64,000 nt of DNA from Maricaulis sp047308265 (GTDB lineage: Bacteria > Pseudomonadota > Alphaproteobacteria > Caulobacterales > Maricaulaceae). The stretch spans positions 124,001 through 188,000 of the forward strand of contig NZ_JBKQWY010000002.1 in NCBI RefSeq assembly GCF_047308265.1, given 5' to 3'. Shown here one piece after another: positions 51,175-61,251 of this stretch. Position 1 is the stretch's first letter. Every line of letters starts with the position of its first letter. The position numbers and the translations under genes are program-made. The notes under the pieces are model-generated. The model worked only from the letters and a program-made list of their open reading frames with translations. It did not search any database and had not been told where the DNA came from.

Positions 51175-52071
51175 ATGAATTACAGACACGCTTTTCACGC
51201 GGGCAATTTCGCCGATGTGCTCAAGCACACGGTTGCAGCCCTTTGCCTTGAGCACCTGACAGCCAAGGACAAGCCCTTTCGTTACATCGACACCCATTCC
51301 GGTATCGGGGGATATGATCTGGCCTCCAGCGAGGCCCAGCGGTCTCCCGAATGGCAGGACGGTATTGGCCGAATTCTGAAGGCGGACATTCCGGCCGAGG
51401 CCGCAGCCGCGCTGGACCCCTATCTCAATATCGTTCGCGCGATGAATGACGACGACACGCTGACCCAGTATCCCGGATCGCCCGAGATCGCTGCCCGCCT
51501 GGCGCGAGAGGACGATCGGCTTCACCTGTGCGAACTGCATCCAAGTGATGCGGAGACACTGGACCAGCGTTATCGCCGGGATCGCCGGATCAAGGTCGCC
51601 CAGCAGGATGGTTATGCAGCGCTCAAAGGGCTTGTGCCTCCGCCGGAAAAACGCGGGCTTGTCCTGATTGACCCTCCGTTCGAGGATCGTGACGAGCTGG
51701 CCCATATGGCGGAAGCCATTATGCCGGCCATCCAGAAATGGCCGAGCGGAACCTTTGTGTTCTGGCGCTCCTTGAAAAACCTTTGGGCAGCCGACCGGTT
51801 TGACCAAGGGTTGAGTGAATGGCTCATCAGCGATCTGGAGTTCGAGCCGGAGAAAATCCTGCGCGCGGATCTGTGGGTCCGGGATCTGGCGACGGACGGC
51901 AAGCTGGCCGGGGCAGGGGTCGTGGTCGTGAATCCCCCCTGGCAGCTTGAAGGCAAACTGCTGGGGCTGATGCCCTGGCTGTCAGACCTGCTCGCCCAGG
52001 ACGATGGTTATGGCTGGCGTGTGGATGGCGGTATTACCGAGGCCGACGTTGAACAGGGGCTGGAGGACTGA
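51175..52071 (+). CDS. rlmJ: 23S rRNA (adenine(2030)-N6)-methyltransferase RlmJ
   Basis: RlmJ methylates A2030 of 23S rRNA. The protein starts with the diagnostic MNYRHAFHAGNFADVLKH. It carries the SAM site DTHSGIGGYDL and the N6-methyltransferase motif IV as LIDPPFED. It has 298 residues against about 280 in E. coli. The first ATG at 51139 would add 12 atypical residues and is rejected. It is followed after 26 bases by the PhzF-family gene. Confidence 0.94.
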   Translation: MNYRHAFHAGNFADVLKHTVAALCLEHLTAKDKPFRYIDTHSGIGGYDLASSEAQRSPEWQDGIGRILKADIPAEAAAALDPYLNIVRAMNDDDTLTQYPGSPEIAARLAREDDRLHLCELHPSDAETLDQRYRRDRRIKVAQQDGYAALKGLVPPPEKRGLVLIDPPFEDRDELAHMAEAIMPAIQKWPSGTFVFWRSLKNLWAADRFDQGLSEWLISDLEFEPEKILRADLWVRDLATDGKLAGAGVVVVNPPWQLEGKLLGLMPWLSDLLAQDDGYGWRVDGGITEADVEQGLED

Positions 52072-52097
52072 GCCGTCCGCCTGCCCGGGAGTGAAAC

Positions 52098-53003
52098 ATG
52101 ACAGTACGCTATTCGATCTTTGATGTGTTCACCGACGACGCCTTTGCCGGAAATCCGCTGGCTGTTGTCTATGGTGCGGACGCCTTGAGCGATGAGGCGA
52201 TGCAGATGATCGCCGGAGAGTTCAACCTGTCCGAAACGGTGTTCATCCGCGAGCCCGAAGGGCGGGAGGCGGATTGGGGGCTGAGGATTTTTACCCCCAA
52301 GGCGGAACTGCCCTTTGCAGGTCATCCGACGGTGGGCGCGGCTGTCGCGCTCGCCCTGGACACCGGTCAGGCCGACAAGACCCGCCGGTTTGTTCTTGAA
52401 GAGAAAGTCGGGGATGTGACCGCCAATGCCCGCGTGACGGGCGAGCGCAGCGGTGCGGCGCAGTTCTTTTTGCCACAATTGTCCGAACAGGTCGGCGATC
52501 TGCCGGACCTCTCCGAGATCGCAGCCGTTCTGGGCCTCAAGACGGGCGATCTGCTCGATACCCCGATCACCGGTGGGCTCTGGTCGGCGGGTGTACCGTT
52601 CGCCATTGTACCCGTGCGTCATCCCGAGCGTCTGACGGAGATCCATCTCGATCTCGCCCGTTTTGAAGCGGTTTTTGGGACCTGTGAGGCCAAGGATGTC
52701 CTGGTGGTCGCCAAGGCCACCGCGAGCGAGCATACGCTGAACTGGCGCACGCGCATGTTTGCCCCGCTTCTGGGTATTCCCGAAGACCCGGCAACCGGCA
52801 GCGCCGCGGCCGCCTTCTCGGGTCTGATCGCGCAGCAATGCGGGCTGGGTGATGGAACCCACGGTATTGATGTCTATCAAGGCGTAGAAATGGGTCGACC
52901 CAGCCTGATTCGCATGCGTTTGGAGATCGAGGGCGGACGCCTCAGTGATGTGCTGATAGGTGGTGAAGCCGTTCAGATCGCGGCGGGTGAGCTCTTTGTC
53001 TAG
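52098..53003 (+). CDS. PhzF family isomerase/epimerase
   Basis: The 301-residue protein has the two-lobed diaminopimelate epimerase-like fold of PhzF. It shows VFTDDAFAGNPLAVVYGAD at the N-terminus, the active-site Glu in FNLSETVFI, RIFTPKAELPFAGHPTVGAA and the C-terminal PEDPATGSAAAAFSG. PhzF isomerises an aminocyclohexadiene acid in phenazine synthesis, but no phenazine genes are here. Most members have unknown substrates, so only the fold and likely isomerase chemistry are claimed. Confidence 0.9.
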   Translation: MTVRYSIFDVFTDDAFAGNPLAVVYGADALSDEAMQMIAGEFNLSETVFIREPEGREADWGLRIFTPKAELPFAGHPTVGAAVALALDTGQADKTRRFVLEEKVGDVTANARVTGERSGAAQFFLPQLSEQVGDLPDLSEIAAVLGLKTGDLLDTPITGGLWSAGVPFAIVPVRHPERLTEIHLDLARFEAVFGTCEAKDVLVVAKATASEHTLNWRTRMFAPLLGIPEDPATGSAAAAFSGLIAQQCGLGDGTHGIDVYQGVEMGRPSLIRMRLEIEGGRLSDVLIGGEAVQIAAGELFV

Positions 53004-53009
53004 GCTGGC

Positions 53010-53579
53010 CTAGAGCAATTGCACGCCCCCATTGCGCAGGATCTGGTCGCTCATCACGAAGAAGGTGATGATCAGGCTGCACAGCCCATAGCTGAGGACA
53101 TTGATGGCCAGCCCTGGTTTGAGGCGGCGGGCCGTGTCCCACGTCATCAGAAAAAGCACGGCCATCATGGCGAGGGTGATCGGATAAATGCCAATGCCGA
53201 GCATCAGTCCTGCGGCGGCCTCATCATTGGGGTAGGTCCCCAAGAGCGAAATACCGCCCGCGACGGTGCGCTGCATGAACTGGAAGAAAAGCACGCCATA
53301 GGCGATGAAGCTGCGTGTCATCCGAGCCGTGACATAGGCCAGGACGGCGATGGCGAGGGTCACCAGCGGTCCGGCCATGGAAATAATCAAGGCCTGTGTG
53401 TCGCTTTCATAGGCGCCCAGTGCCGGGCCGGCCTTGTTCAGCGTCATCCACATGTCGACGCCCATTGCTTCACCGACGCCCCAGTGGCCTAGTTCGTGGG
53501 CCAAGTAAGTAATCGGGCCGAACACCAGGATCGACAGGAAATACACGGCTCCTGGGCGTTTCGCTTCAGATCTGAACAT
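53010..53579 (-). CDS. Integral membrane protein with HELGH metal motif (M50-like)
   Basis: The 189-residue product has about five membrane helices. The motif THE-like pattern HELGH lies in the first helical region (about residue 27), as in site-2-type and Peptidase_M50 proteins. A second motif (NxxPxxxxDG) that normally supplies the third zinc ligand is not seen; NEAAAG is not equivalent. It may therefore be an inactive or divergent relative. The ATG at 53579 is chosen over 53603. It ends 7 bases from the end of the PhzF gene. Confidence 0.65.
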   Translation of the reverse strand: MFRSEAKRPGAVYFLSILVFGPITYLAHELGHWGVGEAMGVDMWMTLNKAGPALGAYESDTQALIISMAGPLVTLAIAVLAYVTARMTRSFIAYGVLFFQFMQRTVAGGISLLGTYPNDEAAAGLMLGIGIYPITLAMMAVLFLMTWDTARRLKPGLAINVLSYGLCSLIITFFVMSDQILRNGGVQLL

Positions 53580-53639
53580 GGATACCCCTCTAACGCCCCC
53601 CAAGCGTCAATCAGAAGGTGAGGGAGTGGGCCGGTTCTG

Positions 53640-54566
53640 TCAATCTCGGGTCGAGCGATCCCGGTCGGTCAGGTCTAGCGGTTGTGGCCCATAACTGTCC
53701 TCGGCCTCGTCCCACCAGGGATACCAGTTGGGCAGGTCCTTGGAGACCTTGAGGGCAAAGTCAGGATCGCGCTTTTCCAGGAAGGACATCACCCCCTCTT
53801 TCGCGTCGGGGCCCATGCCGGCCTCGAGAATGCCACGGGTTTCGATCCTGTGTGCGTCCATGGGATTATTGGCGCCCAGCATGCGCCAGGCCATACGGCG
53901 CATCAGCGCCACGGAGACCGGGGCGGTCCGATCTGCGATGGCACGCGCGCGCGTTCGGGCTTCGGGCATCAGGTCCTCGGCAGGAACAACACGGCTGACA
54001 AGGCCACATTCATAGGCCTCGGTGGCACTGAAGGTCCGCCCGGTCAGGCCCCAGTCCATGGCGGTGGATATGCCCACAACACGGGGTAGGAACCAGCTCG
54101 CACAGCCATCCCACACAATACCGCGCCGGGCAAACGGGTAGGCGAATTTGGCGTCCAGAGAGGCGAGCCGGATATCCATCGGCAGGATCATGGTCGCGCC
54201 AATGCCCACGGCAGCGCCATTGATGGCCCCGATCACGGGTTTCATCGTATTCCAGATCCGCAGATTGAGGACGCCGCCCCGATCTCGCCAGCGTTCGTCG
54301 GTCGGGTCAAACGTCCCGGCATGCTGAGTCTGGGCGACCATGTCGAAGGTTTCCGCGCCCGTTGAGAGATCGGCACCGGCACAAAAGGCGGGCGCTTCAC
54401 CGGTGACAATGATCGCCCGGACCTGGTCATCACTGTCGGCGGTGTCGAACGCATCAATCAGCTCATCACCCATCTCGTAGGTGAAGGCATTCAACCGGTG
54501 CGGGCGGTTCAGCGTGATCGTCGCGATACCGTCTTCGAGCGCGTAGCCGATCGTCTCATAACCCAT
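53640..54566 (-). CDS. Enoyl-CoA hydratase/isomerase family protein (crotonase)
   Basis: The 308-residue crotonase-fold protein has the CoA-binding GEAPAFCAGADLS and the oxyanion-hole segment AINGAAVGIGATMILPMDIRLAS. The two catalytic Glu of true enoyl-CoA hydratases are not both evident: the residue after GIVWDGCASWF is not clearly acidic. It could be a different crotonase such as a carnitinyl- or isomerase-type enzyme. It is longer than the usual 260 residues, with a C-terminal extension. The gene stands alone. Confidence 0.87.
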   Translation of the reverse strand: MGYETIGYALEDGIATITLNRPHRLNAFTYEMGDELIDAFDTADSDDQVRAIIVTGEAPAFCAGADLSTGAETFDMVAQTQHAGTFDPTDERWRDRGGVLNLRIWNTMKPVIGAINGAAVGIGATMILPMDIRLASLDAKFAYPFARRGIVWDGCASWFLPRVVGISTAMDWGLTGRTFSATEAYECGLVSRVVPAEDLMPEARTRARAIADRTAPVSVALMRRMAWRMLGANNPMDAHRIETRGILEAGMGPDAKEGVMSFLEKRDPDFALKVSKDLPNWYPWWDEAEDSYGPQPLDLTDRDRSTRD

Positions 54567-54631
54567 GGTCTGTTCCCCGTTTATGTGATTTTGGGGAGAA
54601 GACTAAGGCGTGGCGTGGCGCGCTCCAAGCC

Positions 54632-55885
54632 TTACTCGCTGTTGGCACCTGTTTGCATGAGGCGGCCCTTTTCGGTCCACACAACAATGGCCACCGTCGC
54701 CAGTCCCATAAGGGCCTGGCCGGCCATCAGCGGGAGAGCCGATCCATCATACGCCTGGCCAATGAAAGTGCCGATCGCCGCCCCGATCACCCCTGTCACA
54801 AAGCCATAGGCGGCGGACGCTGTTCCGGCGATATGCCCCATGGGTTCCATGGCGAGGGAGGAGAAATTCGCCGCAATCAGACCCAGCAGAGACATGGCGG
54901 CGGCGAGCAGGATGAGGAAGGCCCACAGATTGTCCACGCCAAGAGCGATCGCACCGACATGGACACAGCTGATGGCGGTAAAGACCAGCAGGGCGCCATG
55001 GGCCAGGCGACGCTGGCCGAAACGCATGACCAGCCGCGAATTGATGTAACTGGTGACCCCCATTCCGCCGGCGATGGCTGCGAAGGCGAGTGGGAATTGA
55101 TTATCGTTGAGCCCGAAATGTTCGACGAAGATCTGTTGCGACGAGCCGAGGAAGCCATAAAGCGCACCAAAAAACGTCGTGCCGGCCAGGGTGTAACCCA
55201 GCATCAATCGATGGGTCATCGCCTCACGGAAGGCGTTCCATGTGGTCTTCAAGGCAAGCGGTGTTCGGTATTCCGGCTTGAGTGTTTCGGGCAGGCGTAG
55301 CTGGATCCAGACCATCAGGGCCACACCAAACAGGATGAGAAAGCCGAAAATCCAGCGCCAGGGCGCGAAAGTGAGGATGAGCTGTCCCAGGCTGGGGGCG
55401 AGCACAGGCACGGCCATGAAGGCCGTCATCACCATGGACATGACCTCGGCCATGCGGCGGCCAGAGGTGAGATCGCGCGCCACGGCGACCGTGATGACAC
55501 GGCTGGCTGCAGCAGCGGCGCCCTGCAGGAAACGCGCGACCAGGAGGAGTTCGAATGTCGGTGTCAGCGCACAGATCAGTGTCATCACCAGATACAGGGC
55601 GATAGCAATCAACATCACCGGTTTGCGGCCGAAACGGTCTGCGAGCGGTCCATAAATGATCTGGGAGGCCCCAAAGCCCGCGAGATAGACCAGCACGACG
55701 TATTGCTGGTCATTGGGGCGGGCGAGTTCGAGATCCCGCGCGACATCATCCAGTGCGGGCAGCATCATGTCGATCGACAGCGCCACCAGTGCGGTCATGG
55801 CCACCAGGAGGGCGACCAGCTCCCACAAGGGCATGGGCAGGTGTTCATCTGTGGCCGCAGCGGCCGCAGGGCGCGGATTGGACAT
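54632..55885 (-). CDS. Bcr/CflA family multidrug MFS transporter
   Basis: The 417-residue protein has 12 membrane helices. Helix 1 ends with SIDMMLPALDDVARDL, the Bcr/CflA signature, followed by the loop YGPLADRFGRKPVM between helices 2 and 3. The family exports drugs such as bicyclomycin, chloramphenicol or sulfonamides and also dipeptides. It is better conserved than the other exporter near 49 kb. It has no adjacent regulator, though the TetR gene lies 1.5 kb away. Confidence 0.92.
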   Translation of the reverse strand: MSNPRPAAAAATDEHLPMPLWELVALLVAMTALVALSIDMMLPALDDVARDLELARPNDQQYVVLVYLAGFGASQIIYGPLADRFGRKPVMLIAIALYLVMTLICALTPTFELLLVARFLQGAAAAASRVITVAVARDLTSGRRMAEVMSMVMTAFMAVPVLAPSLGQLILTFAPWRWIFGFLILFGVALMVWIQLRLPETLKPEYRTPLALKTTWNAFREAMTHRLMLGYTLAGTTFFGALYGFLGSSQQIFVEHFGLNDNQFPLAFAAIAGGMGVTSYINSRLVMRFGQRRLAHGALLVFTAISCVHVGAIALGVDNLWAFLILLAAAMSLLGLIAANFSSLAMEPMGHIAGTASAAYGFVTGVIGAAIGTFIGQAYDGSALPLMAGQALMGLATVAIVVWTEKGRLMQTGANSE

Positions 55886-55986
55886 GGCTGTCTCCTGAGG
55901 TGGATCCCGTCACATGCGCCTTTGCGCGCGCAGATGCAAGTGTATGGCTTGCATGCAGTCTGCGCTTTTACCCGCGCGTAGGTGGA

Positions 55987-56424
55987 TCACGCCTCATAGG
56001 GGTCGGAGAACAAGTGAAGCTGGAAACTGGTTGCAATGCGGTGCGCGCGCTCCATGAAGGCCTGTTTAGCGTCCGGGCTGGCACCCAGTTCGACCAATGT
56101 CTGCTCCCATAATCCCAGCCAAATGGGGAAATGCTCTTGCTTTAGGTCTGTCAGCTTCGCGTGGGCAGGCATGGGGCGACCGGAATAGCCGCCATCATGA
56201 AAAATCAGCGCTGACCAGAATTGTTTCATGGTGGCGAGGTGCGGCGCCCAGTCCTCACCGATCTCCGCAGCGAAGATGGGCCCCAGATCGGGGTTTTGCC
56301 TTATATGGCCGTAGAAGGTTTCCACCAGATTGGAGATGAAATCGGGTGTGATACCGGCAGCGGCGGCCTCTTGGCGGGCGATGCGGCGGGCTTCGGTCAC
56401 CCGCACCTGATAGGGAGCGCTCAT
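55987..56424 (-). CDS. Group III truncated hemoglobin
   Basis: The 145-residue protein is a 2-on-2 globin of group III (P class). It has FYGHIRQNPDLGPIF for helices B to C, a distal pocket with WSALIFHDGGYSGRPMPAHAKL, and the proximal heme His in LKQEHFPIWLGLW. Such globins bind O2 and react with nitric oxide or peroxide in several bacteria; the role here is unknown. The longer reading to 56460 adds 12 residues without support. Confidence 0.92.
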   Translation of the reverse strand: MSAPYQVRVTEARRIARQEAAAAGITPDFISNLVETFYGHIRQNPDLGPIFAAEIGEDWAPHLATMKQFWSALIFHDGGYSGRPMPAHAKLTDLKQEHFPIWLGLWEQTLVELGASPDAKQAFMERAHRIATSFQLHLFSDPYEA

Positions 56425-56530
56425 GAAGGATCCTGTACCTGTTACAGGCTGACATGTCATGAGCGCTCGCTTTCATTCAAGGGGAGGGCGCTGCGACGCG
56501 ATCGCCCACACCCGCTGCACGGATATGGCG

Positions 56531-57301
56531 CTAGTTGCGGCCGGCCATGACACCGCCATCCACATCCCATACGGCTCCGGTGATCCAGCCGGCGTCATCA
56601 CCCAGGAGATGAAGGATGGTGTGAGCGACATCTTCGGCCTGGCCAACCCGGCCGATCGGGTGGAAGGCGTCGAAACCTTCGCTCAGTGTCGTCTCGATGG
56701 CATCGGGCTCGATAAAGGCACCATAAATCGGGGTGACCACCACCGCAGGGGACACGGCATTGACCCGAATGCCAAACTCCCCGAGCTCCATGGCGAGATG
56801 TTGGGTCAGGGCGTGCAGCCCCGCCTTGGCCATGGAATAGGCCGAGGACGGCGTCGCCTTGATAGCTTGTTTCGCCCACATCGAGCCGATATTGACGATG
56901 GATCCCCGTCCAGCCTGTTTCATACCGTTCGCAACTGCCTGGGTGATGAAGAAGCTCGCCCGGTTGAGCTCCATGTACGCATCGTAATCGTTCGCCTCAT
57001 GCTCAAGGAAAGGCTTGGGCGAGAAGGTGCCGGCCGCATTGATCAGATAATCATAGGCAGCGGATTGGCGACGGATCGCGTCTACAAGTGCGTCGACCGC
57101 GGCCCGGTCATGCAGATCCAGTGCGTGCGTGGTCACGACGGCGCCGGGCGGAAAGGACGCACGGGCCTCCTCCAGCTTGTGTACCGAGCGGCCCACAAGT
57201 GTGACCTGGACGCCTTTGGCGGTCAGCTTGCGGGCGGTGGCCAGACCCATACCGCTGGATCCGCCGATGATCAGGGCGCGATGTGTCGTCGATTGGCTCA
57301 T
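56531..57301 (-). CDS. Short-chain dehydrogenase/reductase (SDR)
   Basis: The classical SDR of 256 residues has the nucleotide-binding IIGGSSGMGLA, the NAAG core as INAAGTF, and the catalytic Ser with Tyr-x3-Lys in SSAYSMAKAG. The C-terminal PAVVVTPIY and DGGVM are typical. The Arg after the second strand (VGRS) suggests NADP preference. The start at 57301 follows GAGG. It is divergent from tetR, and operator 1 of the regulator lies 45 bases upstream, so it is the probable regulated target. Confidence 0.93.
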   Translation of the reverse strand: MSQSTTHRALIIGGSSGMGLATARKLTAKGVQVTLVGRSVHKLEEARASFPPGAVVTTHALDLHDRAAVDALVDAIRRQSAAYDYLINAAGTFSPKPFLEHEANDYDAYMELNRASFFITQAVANGMKQAGRGSIVNIGSMWAKQAIKATPSSAYSMAKAGLHALTQHLAMELGEFGIRVNAVSPAVVVTPIYGAFIEPDAIETTLSEGFDAFHPIGRVGQAEDVAHTILHLLGDDAGWITGAVWDVDGGVMAGRN

Positions 57302-57346
57302 TGGATTTCCCTCATAAATCTGTTTCACGAGCGGCAAAGTGGTTGC

Positions 57347-57364
57347 CTACCTATCAGATGGTAG
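57347..57364. promoter_or_regulatory. TetR-type operator 1 (SDR side)
   Basis: The imperfect palindrome CTACCTATCAGATGGTAG shares its pattern (CTAYCTATCA, then YGRTAG) with operator 2. The two centres are 54 bases apart, about five helical turns. It lies 45 bases upstream of the SDR start codon. Confidence 0.65.
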
Positions 57365-57378
57365 AGAGCATGTGGGCA

Positions 57379-57407
57379 TTGCGGAGACGGTGTGCAACCC
57401 CTATCTA
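57379..57407 (+). promoter_or_regulatory. Probable tetR promoter
   Basis: TTGCGG at 57379-57384, a 17-base spacer and TATCTA at 57402-57407 lie before the regulator gene. The -10 is inside operator 2, so the regulator should repress itself. Confidence 0.55.
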
Positions 57408-57418
57408 TCACTCGATAG
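57401..57418. promoter_or_regulatory. TetR-type operator 2 (tetR side)
   Basis: The palindrome CTATCTATCACTCGATAG matches operator 1 at most positions and covers the -10 of the regulator promoter. Confidence 0.65.
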
Positions 57419-57434
57419 AAAAATGGAGAGCGAT

Positions 57435-57976
57435 ATGGAACTCAGCCCGAAAGCGCACGAGATTCTGGATGTCGCAGAAGACATGGCGCGCCGTGGTGGG
57501 TATGGCGGGTTCAGCTTCCGCGATATTGCCGATGCCGTGGGTATCAAATCCGCCAGTGTGCACTACCACTTCAAGACCAAGCCGGATCTCGGTGTGGCGC
57601 TGGTCGAGCGGTACACCGACCGTTTCATTGACGGGCTGGGCGACCCGGCCGATCCGGACACACCCGCTGAGCACAAGGTGAGGGCCTATATCGCAGCCTT
57701 CCGAACCGCCCTGCATGATGAGGGATTGATGTGTTTATGCGGGATTTTCGGTGCTGAGAGTGCCGGCCTGCCCGAGGCGGTGGCGAAGAAGTCGAGGGAG
57801 TTTTTCACCCGAAACTGCGCGTGGCTTGAAACGGCCCTTGAAGGCCATGACGCCCATACAAGTGAGGCCGCCCGTCGCCAGGCGGCCCTTCTGCTGATTG
57901 CCCGGCTGGAGGGCGCAATGCTGATGGCCCGCAGCCTGGGTGATCTTTCCGTCTTTGATACGATCGCAGAGGCGGA

Positions 57977-57980
<4 letters not shown>
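57435..57980 (+). CDS. TetR family transcriptional regulator
   Basis: The 181-residue protein has the N-terminal TetR helix-turn-helix (about residues 8-52; GFSFRDIADAVGIKSASVHYHF). A helical ligand-binding domain follows, with two close cysteines in LMCLCGIFGAES. GGAGAG before ATG 57435 decides the start; the ATG at 57423 is possible. Divergent SDR, two shared palindromes and a self-overlapping promoter suggest the regulator controls both genes in response to a small ligand. The stop overlaps that of convergent ychF. Confidence 0.92.
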
Positions 57981-59074
<1,094 letters not shown>

Positions 59075-59187
59075 GGCGATCATCCTCTTGATATCGAGCG
59101 CGCCTTATAGGGAATTTTGCTCCGCGATGCGAGTGGCGTGTCAGCAAGCCCGGCAGAGCCGGACCTGCTGACAGGTTTGACCCGGGT

Positions 59188-59607
59188 CTAGGAGGCGGTC
59201 GAGGTCAGGTGACCGGCGCCCCAGAGCTTGGAAAAGCGCTCACAATGGATGATCACGGAGTTGTAGTCAGACAGGTCCAGATCGTCGGGCAGACGATATT
59301 CCTGACCATTGCGATTGCGTTCCAGCTCGGCGAGGAAATAGCCGTCAGCGGCATTGTTGCCTGTCACCTGATCGGCCGGCAGGGCCGAAAAGAAGATTTT
59401 CAGATCCGGACCCCGGCGGGTACGGAAATCCTCGCTGAGGACAAGATAGCGCCCGTCCGCACGCGTTTCGATCTGCCAGTCACCGGCGATGGCATAGTCC
59501 TGATTATCCCAGCCACCGGCATGGCTTGTGTCCTGGGCGCTCGCCAGGGCCGGCAGGGCAAACATGAGGGTGAGGGCGGCCAGCAGGCCGGTGAGAGGGG
59601 TGTTCAT
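59188..59607 (-). CDS. DM13 domain secreted protein
   Basis: The 139-residue product has a signal peptide ending at ALASA. A single DM13 domain (about residues 30-135) includes GPDLKIFFSALP and SDYNSVIIHCERFSKLWG with a central Cys, thought to act in redox or electron transfer. The bacterial function is not established. It lies between ychF and pth without operon evidence. Confidence 0.85.
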   Translation of the reverse strand: MNTPLTGLLAALTLMFALPALASAQDTSHAGGWDNQDYAIAGDWQIETRADGRYLVLSEDFRTRRGPDLKIFFSALPADQVTGNNAADGYFLAELERNRNGQEYRLPDDLDLSDYNSVIIHCERFSKLWGAGHLTSTAS

Positions 59608-59698
59608 ATCGGGCTCCTTCGTGTTGAGCTCGATATGGCGAAGTCCTGATCGAAATACGAATCACACGGCGACACGATGTGGTGCCGATTGCTCACGC

Positions 59699-59738
59699 GC
59701 CAGTGAAGCCATGCCAGTGAAGCCATGCCAGTGAAGCC
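59699..59738. repeat. 14-bp tandem repeat, nearly three copies
   Basis: GCCAGTGAAGCCAT occurs at 59699-59712 and again at 59713-59726, then 12 of its bases at 59727-59738. It lies in the gap between the DM13 gene and pth, downstream of pth. It looks like a replication-slippage tract of no known function. Confidence 0.9.
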
Positions 59739-59791
59739 GAGCGGGGAAGCGAAGGGGGTTGATGCGAAGATGTGTGAGACAGGACGGCCGA

Positions 59792-60397
59792 CTAGTCGGC
59801 GTCCGGTCGGCCCCGCTTGACCACGGCCGGAGCCGGTGCCTTGTGCGTGACCTGGGTCTGGAAGGCATCGACATTCCCCTCGGCCAGGAGGTCGACCGAG
59901 CCAGCAATGGCGTCGAGCAAGGTCATCAGCCAGCTTTCCTCACTCTTGGAGAAGTCCGAGAGCACATAGCCGGTAACCTTGTTGCGATCACCGGGATGTC
60001 CCACACCGATCCGGCCACGGCGAAAATCAGGCCCCAGCTGGCTGGTGGTGGATTTGATGCCGTTATTACCCGCCGCACCGCCGCCCAGTTTCAGCCGAAA
60101 CTTGCCCGGAGCGAGGTCGAGCTCATCATGGAAAACAATGACGTTCTTGGGATCGACCTTGAAGAAGTTCGCGGCCTCACCGATGGAGTGACCGGAGTTA
60201 TTGTAGAAGGTCTGGGGTTTGAGCAGGAGCAGCTTGTTTGACCCGATGACGAGATCGGTGGCCAGCCCCTGAAAACGTTTGCGCCAAGGCCCGCAATGAT
60301 AGGCCTCGGCGATCACGTCCAGCGCCATGAAACCGACATTGTGCCGGTTGCGCAGATATTTGGGTTCCGGATTGCCGAGCCCGGCCAGGATCATCAT
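59792..60397 (-). CDS. pth: Peptidyl-tRNA hydrolase
   Basis: Pth frees tRNA from stalled peptidyl-tRNA. The 201-residue protein starts with LAGLGNPEPKYLRNRHNVGFM, where the catalytic His lies in RHNVGF and Asn in LGNP. It also has VFHDELDLAPGKFRLKLGGGAAGNNGIKS. It lies 41 bases downstream of rplY on the same strand, the common rplY-pth order, so co-transcription is likely. The C-terminus is longer and basic compared with E. coli. Confidence 0.95.
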   Translation of the reverse strand: MMILAGLGNPEPKYLRNRHNVGFMALDVIAEAYHCGPWRKRFQGLATDLVIGSNKLLLLKPQTFYNNSGHSIGEAANFFKVDPKNVIVFHDELDLAPGKFRLKLGGGAAGNNGIKSTTSQLGPDFRRGRIGVGHPGDRNKVTGYVLSDFSKSEESWLMTLLDAIAGSVDLLAEGNVDAFQTQVTHKAPAPAVVKRGRPDAD

Positions 60398-60438
60398 GAC
60401 AGGATGCTCTCAACCGGGCGGCAGGGCCGCGAAATGCC

Positions 60439-61065
60439 TTATTCTTCGGCGTCGCCTTCAGCTTCACCTTCGCCCTCTTCAGCCTCAGCCATGGTGGCCG
60501 CGCGAGAGCCTTGCAGTGTTGCAATGGTGAAGTCGCGATCGGTGATGGTCGGCTCGGCGCCATCCGGCAGTTTGATCGCGGAGATGTGCACGCTGTCACC
60601 GATTTCCAGACCGGTCAGGTCAGCTTCGATGAATTCCGGAATATTGCCGGCGGGCACTTTCAGTTCAACTTCGTGGCGGACAACGTTCAGAACACCGCCG
60701 CGCTTGAGACCCGGGGAGTCTGCGTCATTGATGAAGCGGACCGGGATTTCGACGTTGATCTGGGAATCTTTGTCCACGCGATACAGGTCGATATGCATCG
60801 GCTGATCGGAGACCGGGTGGAATTGCACTTCACGCGCGATGACCGTCTGGGTCTCGCCCTCGTGGTTGAGCTCCAGCATATTGGTCAGGAACTGGCCGGT
60901 CAGCAGCGCACGACGCACTTCATTGCCGCGCAGCGTGATTGAAACCGGACCCAGCTTGCCACCATACAGAACACCCGGGACGAGGTCCTCACGGCGGGCA
61001 GCGCGAGCCGCGCCCTTGCCGGTACCTTCGCGAACGTCAACGGTCAGAACAATGTTCCCGCTCAT
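60439..61065 (-). CDS. rplY: 50S ribosomal protein L25/CTC
   Basis: The 208-residue CTC-type L25 has the 5S rRNA-binding N-terminal domain (about residues 1-95, with REGTGKGAARAARRED and VPGVLYGG). The C-terminal beta domain (about 100-190) is of the general-stress type. The protein ends in an acidic AEEGEGEAEGDAEE tail. Short L25 such as in E. coli lacks the second domain. It binds 5S rRNA in the large subunit. It is followed by pth. Confidence 0.95.
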   Translation of the reverse strand: MSGNIVLTVDVREGTGKGAARAARREDLVPGVLYGGKLGPVSITLRGNEVRRALLTGQFLTNMLELNHEGETQTVIAREVQFHPVSDQPMHIDLYRVDKDSQINVEIPVRFINDADSPGLKRGGVLNVVRHEVELKVPAGNIPEFIEADLTGLEIGDSVHISAIKLPDGAEPTITDRDFTIATLQGSRAATMAEAEEGEGEAEGDAEE

Positions 61066-61251
61066 GGGTCACAATCCTTAAATGCAAGCGCCGCCACATC
61101 AGCCGGGCGGCGAGGTGTTGGGCGTTGAGCCCCAATAAATCTTTCGAGCGGCGGGCTATAAACGAAACCCGACCGCCGTGCAACCGTATCGCCCAAGTGG
61201 ACTCAGCTGCGATGACAGTGGGGCAGCCAGGCCGCCCCTATCACAACAGGC

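Noticed and set aside
52098..53003. Phenazine biosynthesis locus
   Set aside because: The PhzF-family gene stands without any other phz gene; such proteins are common in non-producers.
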